Assembly: GCA_030017475.1 (NCBI GenBank)
Contig: JASEIO010000016.1
Location: 1 to 29,843 of the forward strand
Source: a bacterium
GTDB lineage: Bacteria; UBA9089; JASEIO01
DNA length: 29,843 nt
Direction of reading: 5' to 3'
Below the pieces are notes generated by a model that did not search any database, was not told the DNA's origin, and was given only the letters and a program-made list of their open reading frames with translations. The position numbers and the translations under genes are program-made. The number at the start of each line of letters is the position of its first letter. The stretch's first letter is position 1. Below, piece by piece: positions 8,612 to 16,615 of the stretch.

Positions 8612-9854
8612 TCGTTATCCTTCCCAATCTCACCTTGATTGCATTGGCATGATGACCGAGTCCTTCAGTTTCAGCTAATTTGATTATATCTTTGGCATTT
8701 TTTCGTAATCCTTGTTCAGTGTAAGATATAATACTTACCCTCTTCATAAAATCCGAAACACCTAATCCAGAGGAAAACTTTGCCCAACCTCCAGTAGGTA
8801 AAACATGGGATGGTCCAGCAAAATAATCCCCAATTACAGTTGGTGAAAATCCACCTAAAAAGATAGCCCCTGCATTCTTAATACTACCTATTAAGTCCCA
8901 GGGGTTAACAATATGTAATTCCAAATGTTCAGGTGAATAGGTATTTATTAAATCGATCCCCTCTTCTATCCCTTTAACTAAGATTATGGGAAAAGATGGA
9001 AGTTTCTTATCTACCTCTTCAGCTATTTTATCTGATGGGGTTACCAAGAGAGCCTTTGATTCGGGATCATGTTCTGCCTGGGAGAGAAGACTATATATAA
9101 TAAAGCGAGGATTAGCCACTTCGTCTGCCAAAATCAAAACCTCTGATGGGCCTGCTACCATGTCTATTCCTACATACCCATACACAAGCTTTTTAGCTAA
9201 ACTTACGTAGATATTTCCTGGACCAACAATCTTATCTACCTTAGGTATACTTTCGGTTCCAAAGGTCAATGAAAAGATAGCCTGTGCTCCCCCAACCTTG
9301 TATATCTCTTTAACACCAATCAAATCTGCTGCGACTAAGGTATATGGATTAATCTGTTTATCTCTATTTGGGGGTGTGCAAATAACAATCCTTTTTACTC
9401 CTGCTATCTTTGCTACGATTGCGGTCATTAAAACTGTGGATGGATAGGGATATCTTCCACCTGGTACATAAATCCCAACCCGGGAGATTGGTTTATATAT
9501 CTCCCCCATTACCCCATCTTTGGTAGAATCTATCCAGGAACGAGGAACACTTCTTTGTTGAAATTTATAGATATTCTCCGATGCCTTCTTAATAGAACTT
9601 AAAAATCCCTTTTTACAAGTATGCCGCGCCCTTTCAATCTCTTCGGGTTTAACACGCAAATCTTTGATCTCTAAGCGAACATGGTCGAACTCCTCAGTAT
9701 ACCTTAATACTGCTTCATCTCCTTTCTCTTTCACCTCTTTTAAGATCACCTTAAGCTTTTCTATCACCTTTTCTTCAATGTGATGAGAAATAGATCTACA
9801 TATGATTTCCGAAATTTTTGGCCTATCACTTTTTTCCCAACTTCTTAAAATCAT
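8565..9854 (-). CDS. hisD: Histidinol dehydrogenase
   Basis: HisD oxidises L-histidinol to L-histidine in two NAD-dependent steps. The protein has 429 residues. Characteristic motifs are YVPGGRYPYPSTVLM, VGPGNIYVSLAKK, GIDMVAGPSEVLILAD, SQAEHDPESKALL and GDYFAGPSHVLPTGG, which carry the zinc and catalytic residues. The last 16 or so residues (after RLGRI) are a hydrophilic tail that exists because the frame runs into hisB by 47 bp. The ATG at 9854 lacks a Shine-Dalgarno sequence, and a promoter lies just upstream, so a leaderless mRNA is likely. It is the first gene of hisD-hisB-hisI. Confidence 0.96.
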   Translation of the reverse strand: MILRSWEKSDRPKISEIICRSISHHIEEKVIEKLKVILKEVKEKGDEAVLRYTEEFDHVRLEIKDLRVKPEEIERARHTCKKGFLSSIKKASENIYKFQQRSVPRSWIDSTKDGVMGEIYKPISRVGIYVPGGRYPYPSTVLMTAIVAKIAGVKRIVICTPPNRDKQINPYTLVAADLIGVKEIYKVGGAQAIFSLTFGTESIPKVDKIVGPGNIYVSLAKKLVYGYVGIDMVAGPSEVLILADEVANPRFIIYSLLSQAEHDPESKALLVTPSDKIAEEVDKKLPSFPIILVKGIEEGIDLINTYSPEHLELHIVNPWDLIGSIKNAGAIFLGGFSPTVIGDYFAGPSHVLPTGGWAKFSSGLGVSDFMKRVSIISYTEQGLRKNAKDIIKLAETEGLGHHANAIKVRLGRITNDGKKGNGRKENCGD

Positions 9855-9861
9855 GATAAAT

Positions 9862-9891
9862 AGTTTACCAATAAGGCCTTACTTTTGTCAA
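9862..9891 (-). promoter_or_regulatory. Promoter of hisD
   Basis: On the minus strand a consensus TTGACA (9891-9886) is followed after 18 bp by TAAACT (9867-9862), a four-of-six match to TATAAT. Seven bases separate the -10 box from the hisD ATG, so the transcript should start at or next to the start codon. The -35 box directly abuts the T-run of the terminator at 9893-9919. Confidence 0.6.
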
Positions 9892-9892
9892 G

Positions 9893-9919
9893 AAAAAAGG
9901 CACCGTAAAAACGGTGCCT
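9893..9919 (-). terminator. Strong intrinsic terminator upstream of hisD
   Basis: On the minus strand a 9-bp GC-rich stem, AGGCACCGT (9919-9911) with ACGGTGCCT (9906-9898), closes a 4-nt T loop and is followed by six T (9898-9893). It ends leftward transcription from the small gene at 9973-10122, and perhaps from the TPR gene, just before the hisD promoter. No T-run follows on the plus strand. Confidence 0.88.
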
Positions 9920-9953
9920 AATTTAAGATATGTGAGTATGGAGCATAATATAA

Positions 9954-9971
9954 ACTGTAATATATTACAGT
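9954..9971. promoter_or_regulatory. 18-bp perfect palindrome, LexA-box-like
   Basis: ACTGTAATA is followed immediately by its reverse complement TATTACAGT. The core CTGT-N8-ACAG matches the LexA operator of Gammaproteobacteria (CTG-N10-CAG). It starts one base beyond the stop codon of the small gene and lies about 100 bp upstream of hisD, with a terminator in between. It could be an operator or a 3'-end stem. LexA motifs differ between phyla, so the resemblance may be accidental. Confidence 0.4.
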
Positions 9972-9972
9972 C

Positions 9973-10122
9973 CTATTTATTCATACGATGTCTAAAGTGA
10001 CGGTAAGACTTACTTAAATCCATCTTAATCTTTATATCCAGCTTTTTCTTTAACTCATCGTAATTCTTTACGTTATACAACTCAAAGATATAATCCCACA
10101 GTAATTCCTTTTTACTCTTCAT
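9973..10122 (-). CDS. Small basic protein of 49 residues, function unknown
   Basis: A 49-codon frame starts at ATG 10122 and ends with TAG at 9973. The product starts MKSKKELLWDYIFELYNV, continues with the acidic/basic YDELKKKLDIKIKMDL and ends SYRHFRHRMNK. It is Lys/Arg-rich, has no membrane segment or cysteine, and looks largely helical. An in-frame stop sits shortly upstream, so the ATG is the start; the Shine-Dalgarno sequence is weak (GTGG). Support for a real gene is its position, with a palindrome and strong terminator right after it, and the amphipathic pattern. I do not recognise the family. The surrounding gap (10123-10350) holds an imperfect palindrome at 10205-10218 but no other gene. 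Confidence 0.5.
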   Translation of the reverse strand: MKSKKELLWDYIFELYNVKNYDELKKKLDIKIKMDLSKSYRHFRHRMNK

Positions 10123-10350
10123 ATAAAACCACTACACTGGCTTTTTCTTTAAAAAACCAACAAAGTTTTAAAATTGTCTCTCTATTATATTATCGGCTAA
10201 AATTAGGTTAGCTGACCTATCCAATTCTCAAGTTAGCATTTCCTGATTAAAAAGGTTTTTTATTCCACACCCCTTTATTATTATATCGTAATATTTCCCC
10301 CATAACTTTAGCAAAAATTAGAAAGGGAGAAAAGATTATCCATCTCGCTT

Positions 10351-12201
10351 CTAATCTCTTTCTTCTTTTGGTTTTTTTCCTTTAACAGGTCTAACCGTTT
10401 GATTAACCTTTACATATCTAATCAATGTGGGATCTAAGATCTTCGCCAAAGAGATTTGGGATTCTACCTCTTTTATTTCAATCTTTCCAATTACATCCTC
10501 TCTCCTTCCTAAGATTTCAAAGATTTGACCAGGTGCTACTCTATGGGAGGTTCCTAAATTGATAATTACCTCTCCATCCAGAACCTTTACAATTACCCCT
10601 TCGGGTTTTATCTCCTCTATAAGTCTCTCTTTTAAAATTGATACCAATTCTTTCATCCTATCCTTTCCATCCCTTTTTAAATCTAATTCTATAACCTTCT
10701 TTAAGTTAGTAGTATCAATCAAATCTACTTTTATACTTATATCTTTTTCTCTTTCCTTTATGCTTCCAAACATTACATACCTTGCTTCGGTTAGGTCTTT
10801 TATTTTAGCTATATCTTTTAAGCTTACTGTTTTTCTTTCTACAATATCAACTTGAGGAAACTCGTCTAAGAGAGATACTAAGAGTTCTTTTATATAATCC
10901 TCAATACCTATATGTAAAAACCGCTTTGACGTAAAATTAACTACTATCTTTACCGAAGTACGTGGGAGATTTTCTAAATCAATACCTTCTTTTGTGGACA
11001 GCAGCCCTTCTTGAATATAATAGGCCTTTTCCAATAGATCCTTTGCCTCTAAATGGTGTGGGTTTAACTCTATAACATGCCTTAATCCTACAATCGACTG
11101 GGGATATCTCTTTTGAAGGAAATAGATTTTGGAAAGGGAAAAACGAACAAGAGAATCTTGAGGATTCAACTTGATTGCCCTTTTATATTCATATATAGAC
11201 AAAGGGTAATTTCCCCTTTCCAAATAATAGTTACCTAAATCATAATGGAATGTACTATATTTCCCCCGAAGGAGAGAGGTGGCATCTTCTAATTGTATCA
11301 GCACCTTTTCTAAATGGTATAAAGAGAGCTCATCATATGGATCTAATTCTAATGCCTTTTTATACACATCCCGGGCTTTATCATACTCTCCAAAATGTTC
11401 ATAAACAAATCCTAAGTTATAGTAAGATAAGCTCGATTGTTCCAATCTTTGTACTTTTTCATAGATAGAAATGGCTTTCTCTGAATTATCTTTGAGATAG
11501 ATATTCCCTAATCTATTTAAGGCCGCTATATTTTTGGGATTGATCTTTAGCGCCTTTTTATATTCCTCTATGGCATTTTTATAATTCTCCTCTTCATATA
11601 GAGAACCTAAGCTAATATACACCCATTCATTTTTTGGATCGCATTCTAACGCCTTTTTATAATACTTGAGGGCAAGATCTCCCTTTCCTTCCTTTTTATA
11701 AATCGAACCAATGTTCAGGTAGGTTAAGGTATGATTTGGACGTAATTTTAATGCCTTTTTATATCTATCGATAGCCCCAGTTACATCCCCTGTTTTATAT
11801 AAAACCCTGGCTAAATTATAATGTACCGAAAAACTTACTGGATTAATTTCCTCTGCCTTTTTAAATATACCCTTAGCCTTATCCAAATCTCCTTTTTTCT
11901 CATAGGTTTTCCCTAAATTTACGTATGGTGCCAAAAAATCTTTATCGATTTCAAGTGACTTATTAAAACAAGATATAGCCTCTGAAAATAGTAAAAGGGC
12001 ATAATACACTTCCCCTAATCTATTATATGCCTCTTTATAATAGGGATTCTGCTTGATTGCCTTTTTATATTCATAAATAGCCTGGGGATATTTTTTAGCC
12101 CTCTGCAATTCTTCTCCCTTTTTATAATGATCAAGAGCAGTTTCTGCCCTTACGAAATTCACCAAAAAGACAATAGAGATTATTCCTACAAACCTATTCA
12201 T
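10351..12201 (-). CDS. Exported TPR-repeat protein with C-terminal CsgG/FlgT-like region
   Basis: The protein has a signal peptide (MNRF, a hydrophobic stretch, then VRA), followed by about ten or eleven tetratricopeptide repeats recognisable by units such as YNRLGEVYY, AISCFNKSLEI and YKKALKLRPNH. The last third changes character: VKIVVNFTSKRFLHIGIEDY, a stretch EARYVMFGSI typical of CsgG/TolB-N-like folds, then a small beta domain GEVIINLGTSHRVAPGQIFEI resembling the FlgT C-terminal domain. It is therefore probably a periplasmic scaffold for envelope assembly. The frame is open to a TTG at 12231, but ATG 12201 gives the cleanest signal peptide and an 8-bp overlap with the upstream gene; ATG 12213 is also possible. 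An imperfect hairpin overlaps its stop codon. Function is inferred only. Confidence 0.8.
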   Translation of the reverse strand: MNRFVGIISIVFLVNFVRAETALDHYKKGEELQRAKKYPQAIYEYKKAIKQNPYYKEAYNRLGEVYYALLLFSEAISCFNKSLEIDKDFLAPYVNLGKTYEKKGDLDKAKGIFKKAEEINPVSFSVHYNLARVLYKTGDVTGAIDRYKKALKLRPNHTLTYLNIGSIYKKEGKGDLALKYYKKALECDPKNEWVYISLGSLYEEENYKNAIEEYKKALKINPKNIAALNRLGNIYLKDNSEKAISIYEKVQRLEQSSLSYYNLGFVYEHFGEYDKARDVYKKALELDPYDELSLYHLEKVLIQLEDATSLLRGKYSTFHYDLGNYYLERGNYPLSIYEYKRAIKLNPQDSLVRFSLSKIYFLQKRYPQSIVGLRHVIELNPHHLEAKDLLEKAYYIQEGLLSTKEGIDLENLPRTSVKIVVNFTSKRFLHIGIEDYIKELLVSLLDEFPQVDIVERKTVSLKDIAKIKDLTEARYVMFGSIKEREKDISIKVDLIDTTNLKKVIELDLKRDGKDRMKELVSILKERLIEEIKPEGVIVKVLDGEVIINLGTSHRVAPGQIFEILGRREDVIGKIEIKEVESQISLAKILDPTLIRYVKVNQTVRPVKGKKPKEERD

Positions 12202-12664
12202 TAGTAACTTCATCCTTTCCATCCAATTCAACTATCCTTTTCTCAAGCTCATTGATTTTCTTATGGATAGAAGAAAGTCTTTGATTCATCCTTTCCTCTA
12301 ATTGCTCCTGCCACATCTTTGCTTTATATTCTAACCAATTCATTATGTCTTCCCTTCGTTGTGATTCAGTTCTTTCATATCTATCTACCAAATCCATCAT
12401 TACCTTTCCTTCTCTTTTGGCTAGGCCTTCAAGCCTTTCTTTAATCTCCTCTTTTAATGTCTCCCTTTCTCTAATCAATCCTTCCCTCTCTTTTATAAGA
12501 GAGAGAATCTCTTTTGTATCCTCTTCTTTTGCCTTTTTATACCTTTTCCTTTGCTTAAGAGTTCGGAAATAGAGAAGGAATGCTGTTATAGTAGAAAGGA
12601 TAGTTACCATAATAGCAATATAAGAGAGCATTGGAGCAATTTGAAGAAATCTTGCTTCATCCAC
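12194..12664 (-). CDS. Membrane-anchored coiled-coil protein
   Basis: The 156-residue protein has one transmembrane helix near the N-terminus (about 11-33, MLSYIAIMVTILSTITAFLL), a short basic segment RTLKQRKRYKK, then a long charged coiled coil to the C-terminus (about 45-150, with runs such as KEREGLIRERETLKEEI). The basic residues after the helix favour a cytoplasmic coiled coil. It starts at GTG 12664 after GGGAAG. It is the first gene of a leftward pair with the TPR protein, whose start it overlaps, under its own promoter. I do not recognise a family. By analogy with other single-helix coiled-coil proteins it may be a structural partner of the TPR protein. Confidence 0.75.
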   Translation of the reverse strand: MDEARFLQIAPMLSYIAIMVTILSTITAFLLYFRTLKQRKRYKKAKEEDTKEILSLIKEREGLIRERETLKEEIKERLEGLAKREGKVMMDLVDRYERTESQRREDIMNWLEYKAKMWQEQLEERMNQRLSSIHKKINELEKRIVELDGKDEVTNE

Positions 12665-12699
12665 TTTAGTCTTCCCTTATGAGATTTGTGTTATACTAA

Positions 12700-12728
12700 A
12701 CAATACCATAAAAGGTGAAATATGTCAA
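12700..12728 (-). promoter_or_regulatory. Promoter of the coiled-coil/TPR gene pair (divergent)
   Basis: On the minus strand TTGACA (12728-12723) is followed after 17 bp by TATTGT (12705-12700). The predicted start near 12693 leaves a leader of about 28 nt that contains the GGGAAG Shine-Dalgarno sequence. It lies back to back with the rightward promoter at 12748-12776, with 19 bp between the two -35 boxes. Confidence 0.7.
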
Positions 12729-12747
12729 TAGTAGATGAAGCAGATTC

Positions 12748-12776
12748 TTGACATTAGTCAGTTTTTTATATATAAT
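12748..12776 (+). promoter_or_regulatory. Perfect-consensus sigma70 promoter of the envelope operon
   Basis: TTGACA (12748-12753), exactly 17 bp, then TATAAT (12771-12776): a full consensus match. The start point should fall near 12783, only a few bases before the ATG at 12789. Any start codon upstream of that, such as 12735 or 12777, would not be in the mRNA. This sets the start of the TPR lipoprotein gene. Confidence 0.85.
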
Positions 12777-12788
12777 ATGTCAAGGGAT

Positions 12789-13127
12789 ATGAAAAGGTTT
12801 CTATTATTTCTTACTGTTTATTGCATATCAATCATTGTTTTAGGATGTGCGACAACTCGTGAGCAATGGGTTGGGTTGAATAACTATGGGGTAAAATGTG
12901 CTCGTCTTTCACTTTTTCATGAGGCAAAGGTTTGGCTTGAAGAGGCAAAGGGATTGAATCAGGAATCTGCAACTATATATAATAACTTAGGAGTTGTGTA
13001 CGAATCTCTTGATTTAAATGAAAAGGCTAAGGCCTGTTATGAAAAGGCGATTGAGCTTGATAAAAAAAAGGTTTTTAGAAAAAATTTAGAACTCTTTAAC
13101 AAGGATCACGGAGAGGGTAATCAGTAG
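12789..13127 (+). CDS. TPR-containing lipoprotein
   Basis: The product has 112 residues. A signal peptide (MKRFLLFLTVYCISIIVLGC) ends in a lipobox with Cys20, so the mature protein is probably lipid-anchored. Residues about 28-95 contain two TPR-like helical hairpins, the clearest being SATIYNNLGVVYESLDLNEKAKACYEKAIEL. The open frame extends upstream, but the consensus promoter overlaps that part, so ATG 12789 is chosen. AAGGG sits only 2 nt before this ATG, and the leader is at most about 6 nt. It is the first gene of a rightward three-gene operon. A role in assembling the large barrel protein downstream is a guess from context. Confidence 0.8.
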   Translation: MKRFLLFLTVYCISIIVLGCATTREQWVGLNNYGVKCARLSLFHEAKVWLEEAKGLNQESATIYNNLGVVYESLDLNEKAKACYEKAIELDKKKVFRKNLELFNKDHGEGNQ

Positions 13128-13129
13128 CT

Positions 13130-13804
13130 ATGGATTTAAGGTCTCTAATTATATCTATCTCCTTGTTTGTTATTGGATGTTCACATGTTACAACCATTAC
13201 CATTAAAAGGGAGATATTGCCAGAGATAGATGTGGATGAAATAAATCGAGTAGGGATCATATGTTTAGGGGAAGATGAAGATTTAACTAATTTGATTGTA
13301 GAAGAATGGAAGGCAGGGCTTTTTAATAGTCCTTTTTATATCCTATCAAGTTTTGAAGTAGAAGAATTGACTGAAGGTATAGAAAAGATTGGGGCGGATA
13401 TAATCGATGATAAGGAAAGACGAATTGAGTTATCAAAAAAGTTAGAGGCAGATGCCCTACTTATCTTTGATATTAAGGAATTAAAAGAAGATATTATTAG
13501 AAACTATGAAGTGAAAAGTTATTATGATAAGGATGTACAGAGATATAGTTTTTACAAGGTCTTCTATATCCAAAGATATATGGATTTAGATATGGATGTT
13601 AAGTTTTTTACGGTAAAAAAGGATGATCCTATCTGGAGTAAAAATTATAAGGGCGTAGAAACTATCACCTATCCAGAAGGAAATTCTGGGTTAGATTATA
13701 GGTCAAAGTTGATCAAAGGATTAGTTGAAGGACCAATCAATGATTTTATTAAGGCAATTACTCCTCAATACAAGTACCTGGAAAGGAAGATGGTTATAGA
13801 ATAG
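13130..13804 (+). CDS. Lipoprotein with CsgG/TolB-N-like fold (predicted)
   Basis: The protein has 224 residues with a short signal peptide (MDLRSLIISISLFVIGC) and lipobox Cys17. The mature part shows an alternating strand/helix pattern starting RVGIICLG, then YILSSFEVEEL and EADALLIFDIKEL. This recalls the CsgG, LpoB and TolB-N group of periplasmic domains, although no diagnostic motif is present. The C-terminal part has DDPIWSKNYKG and ends with a helical segment. It starts 2 bp after the upstream stop and is followed after 16 bp by the large barrel protein, so all three are probably cotranscribed. I do not recognise an exact family. The fold assignment is by pattern only. Confidence 0.7.
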   Translation: MDLRSLIISISLFVIGCSHVTTITIKREILPEIDVDEINRVGIICLGEDEDLTNLIVEEWKAGLFNSPFYILSSFEVEELTEGIEKIGADIIDDKERRIELSKKLEADALLIFDIKELKEDIIRNYEVKSYYDKDVQRYSFYKVFYIQRYMDLDMDVKFFTVKKDDPIWSKNYKGVETITYPEGNSGLDYRSKLIKGLVEGPINDFIKAITPQYKYLERKMVIE

Positions 13805-13820
13805 GTATTGGAGATCTTAG

Positions 13821-16595
13821 ATGTTTAAAAAAGTCCTGTTTTTGTATGTAGCGTTTATGTTAATTGGTTATGGTGTAGCTCAGGGTCAATCTTTTGGTAA
13901 AAATAAGGTAAGGTATAAAGGTTTTACATGGGAGATTTTAAAAACCTCACATTTTGAGATCTATTACACCCCTGAAATAAAGGATTTGGCACGTGTTACA
14001 TCTTCAGTTGCTGAGGATGCATATTCAAGAATCAGTCATGATTTAAGACATAAGGTTTCGTCTCCTATCCCTTTAATTATCTTCAAATCACATTATGATT
14101 TTGAGCAGACAAATATAATCTTAGAACTAATAGAGCGAGAAGTAGGGGGATTTGCAGAGGTTTTTAAAAATAGAATCGTTATTCCATTCTCAGGTTCTTA
14201 TTCAAGGATGAAAGAGGTAATCTTCCACGAATTGACTCACATCTTTCAATTTGACATATTATATCCTAACCTTTTAAGGTCTATATTCAGTAATCAATTC
14301 ATCCGTACCCCTCCATTATGGCTAATGGAAGGATTGGCTGAATATGAGAGAGGGGATTTAGATAGTATGGAGGAGGCCATATTATGTGATGCCACTATTA
14401 ACAATTGTCTTATTCCTATCTGTGAATTGGATAATTTCCAGGAAAGGATTGGTCTATGCTATATACAAAGCCATTCTATAATAAAATATATTGCAGATAC
14501 CTTTGGTAAGGATAAGATAGGGCTTCTTTTGAAAAACTTTAGATCATATCAATCAGCTGATTCAATGATTAAGGCAACACTTAAGATGGATATTTTAGAA
14601 TTAGAAAAGGGATGGATAGACTGGGTTAAAAAGAGGTATTATCCAAAGATAAAAGAATGTGACTTGCCTATTTCAATAGGGCGGAGACTTACCGAAGGCA
14701 TACATCCAGTATGGTCAAAAGGGGATGGATTAATTGCCCTACTTAACAATAAATCTGGTTATTTTGATGTGATATTAGTAAAGGCAGAAAATGGAGAGGT
14801 GATTGAGGTTGTAACTAAAGGATTAAGATTCAAAGAATTTGAGGAGATAAGTATAAGTGAACGAATACTTTGTCTATCACGAGACGGAAGATACTTGGCA
14901 TTCATCGCAAAGAAGAGGAATAGGGATATTATCTATATCTGGGATATGGTTAATTCTCACATTACGGAAAGACTTGATGTAAAGGAATTAGATTTCATTA
15001 CATCAATCTGTTTCTCTCAAGATGGAAGAACCATAGGTATAGCAGGGAGTAAGAATGGAAGATGTAACATCTACATCTTAGATCTTAAAACACGTGACTT
15101 GAATAGAGTAACAAGTGGTTTATCTTGTACCCAACCCGTTTTTTCGCATGATGGGGAAGGGATCTTTTTTGTCAAGGAGGAAGATGATTTCAAAAATATA
15201 TATTTTATCAATCTTAAGACAAAAGAAATAGAAGGTCTTATCTTGAATCAAGGGAGAAATATCGATCTAACCCTTTCTCCGGATGGAGATTACATTTTAT
15301 TCAGTTCAGATCGCAGTGGTACATATGACCTTTATGCCTTTAACCTTGCGAAGAAAGACCTTTTTAAAATCACTAATTGTTTGGGTGGGGCTTTTCATCC
15401 GCAGGTTTCTCATGATGGGAAAAGGATAGCCTTTACATCCTATTACAAAGGGGGGTATAGTATTTATATTATGGATTTCCCAAAATCAAAAGAAGAGATT
15501 TTAGCCGAAAAGGTGACATACGAAAGACAAGAGACGAAAGAGAAGAAACAGGAATTTCCAAAAGCAGAGGTTAAAGAATACAAAACCAAATTCTCTTTTG
15601 ATTGGATTAGTGGTGGACTTCTTTATTCTACATCTACTGGTTTTTCAGCCTCTACTGAACTTGCCTTGTCTGATATTTTGGGAGATCACCGATTTATTCT
15701 ATTAACAGATTATCTATCTGTAGTTTCCCGTGCTTCCACCTTAAACTTTTATTTAACCTATCACTATTTAGCCAAAAGGACACCAATATACATAGGCATT
15801 TATAACTGGAAAGATTATTATCTATATAGTGGGAAGAGATATATAAGAGAGATCTATGGAGGATCTATAGGTACAGATTATCCTATTGATAAGTTTAGAC
15901 GGATAGAATTGTATTATCTATATAGAGTTGAAAATTTGGGTGAGATTGATAATCCGGAAAAGGAAAGATATAACTTAATCGGTACATCATTTGTAAAGGA
16001 TACAACACTATGGGGTAGATTTGGACCTTTATCAGGAGAAAGGAGAAGGATCACAATCGAGAAGACTGTATCTCATGATGGATTAGATTTTACCAATCTT
16101 AAAATGGATTTAAGGAGATATTGGAAACTCGGTAGGGATTCAAATCTTGCTTTAAGGGGTTTATTTGAAGGGAGTTTTGGGCATGATAAGATGGAATTCC
16201 CTTTAGGAGGGATTACAAGACTCCGTGGGTATTACTATGGGGATAAAGACCTTTGGAAGGAAAGGATAGCTTTAGTAAGCGGAGAGACTAGATTTACTTT
16301 AATAAGGCGGATTGACTTCTCTTTTCCTACCCACTTTTCTGTGAAGGATATTAGATCGATTTTATTTATAGATTTAGGATTGGGCTGGGACGAGCATGAT
16401 AAACCACACCTTGGCAATTTTACAAGGTTAGAAGACTTAACAAATCCTTCGGATTCGGTCCAGTTATGCGATTTTGGAATAGGATTTAGAGCCCTTTTAG
16501 GAATCCTCCCTCTTAAGATAGATTATATTTGGAGAACAGATTTGAAAGAGACAAAGTCAGCTTTAATAAGAGTGAGTCTTGGTTATGATTTTTAG
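13821..16595 (+). CDS. Peptidase MA-like / TolB-type propeller / Omp85-type barrel fusion
   Basis: This 924-residue protein appears to join three modules. After a signal peptide (1 to about 22) comes a zinc peptidase-like domain with HELTH at 136-140 and the downstream WLMEGLAEY (168-174) typical of gluzincins of the peptidase MA family. Residues about 280-560 form PD40/TolB-like propeller blades, with units such as LTLSPDGDYILFSSDRSGTY and VSHDGKRIAFTSY. After a Lys/Glu-rich linker (about 558-590) the C-terminal third is a beta barrel with the RLRGY motif (800-804) of Omp85/surface-antigen proteins and a terminal Phe. The GGAG Shine-Dalgarno sequence supports ATG 13821. It probably sits in the outer membrane with the peptidase and propeller in the periplasm. 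The substrate is unknown. Confidence 0.85.
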   Translation: MFKKVLFLYVAFMLIGYGVAQGQSFGKNKVRYKGFTWEILKTSHFEIYYTPEIKDLARVTSSVAEDAYSRISHDLRHKVSSPIPLIIFKSHYDFEQTNIILELIEREVGGFAEVFKNRIVIPFSGSYSRMKEVIFHELTHIFQFDILYPNLLRSIFSNQFIRTPPLWLMEGLAEYERGDLDSMEEAILCDATINNCLIPICELDNFQERIGLCYIQSHSIIKYIADTFGKDKIGLLLKNFRSYQSADSMIKATLKMDILELEKGWIDWVKKRYYPKIKECDLPISIGRRLTEGIHPVWSKGDGLIALLNNKSGYFDVILVKAENGEVIEVVTKGLRFKEFEEISISERILCLSRDGRYLAFIAKKRNRDIIYIWDMVNSHITERLDVKELDFITSICFSQDGRTIGIAGSKNGRCNIYILDLKTRDLNRVTSGLSCTQPVFSHDGEGIFFVKEEDDFKNIYFINLKTKEIEGLILNQGRNIDLTLSPDGDYILFSSDRSGTYDLYAFNLAKKDLFKITNCLGGAFHPQVSHDGKRIAFTSYYKGGYSIYIMDFPKSKEEILAEKVTYERQETKEKKQEFPKAEVKEYKTKFSFDWISGGLLYSTSTGFSASTELALSDILGDHRFILLTDYLSVVSRASTLNFYLTYHYLAKRTPIYIGIYNWKDYYLYSGKRYIREIYGGSIGTDYPIDKFRRIELYYLYRVENLGEIDNPEKERYNLIGTSFVKDTTLWGRFGPLSGERRRITIEKTVSHDGLDFTNLKMDLRRYWKLGRDSNLALRGLFEGSFGHDKMEFPLGGITRLRGYYYGDKDLWKERIALVSGETRFTLIRRIDFSFPTHFSVKDIRSILFIDLGLGWDEHDKPHLGNFTRLEDLTNPSDSVQLCDFGIGFRALLGILPLKIDYIWRTDLKETKSALIRVSLGYDF

Positions 16596-16615
16596 AATAA
16601 TGCCTTATCTTTGTT

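Noticed and set aside
12202-12231. TTG start at 12231 for the TPR protein
   Set aside because: It adds a charged stretch before the signal peptide, and better ATG starts follow at 12213 and 12201.
12735-12788. Upstream start for the TPR lipoprotein
   Set aside because: The consensus promoter lies within these codons, and the extra residues would precede the lipoprotein signal peptide.
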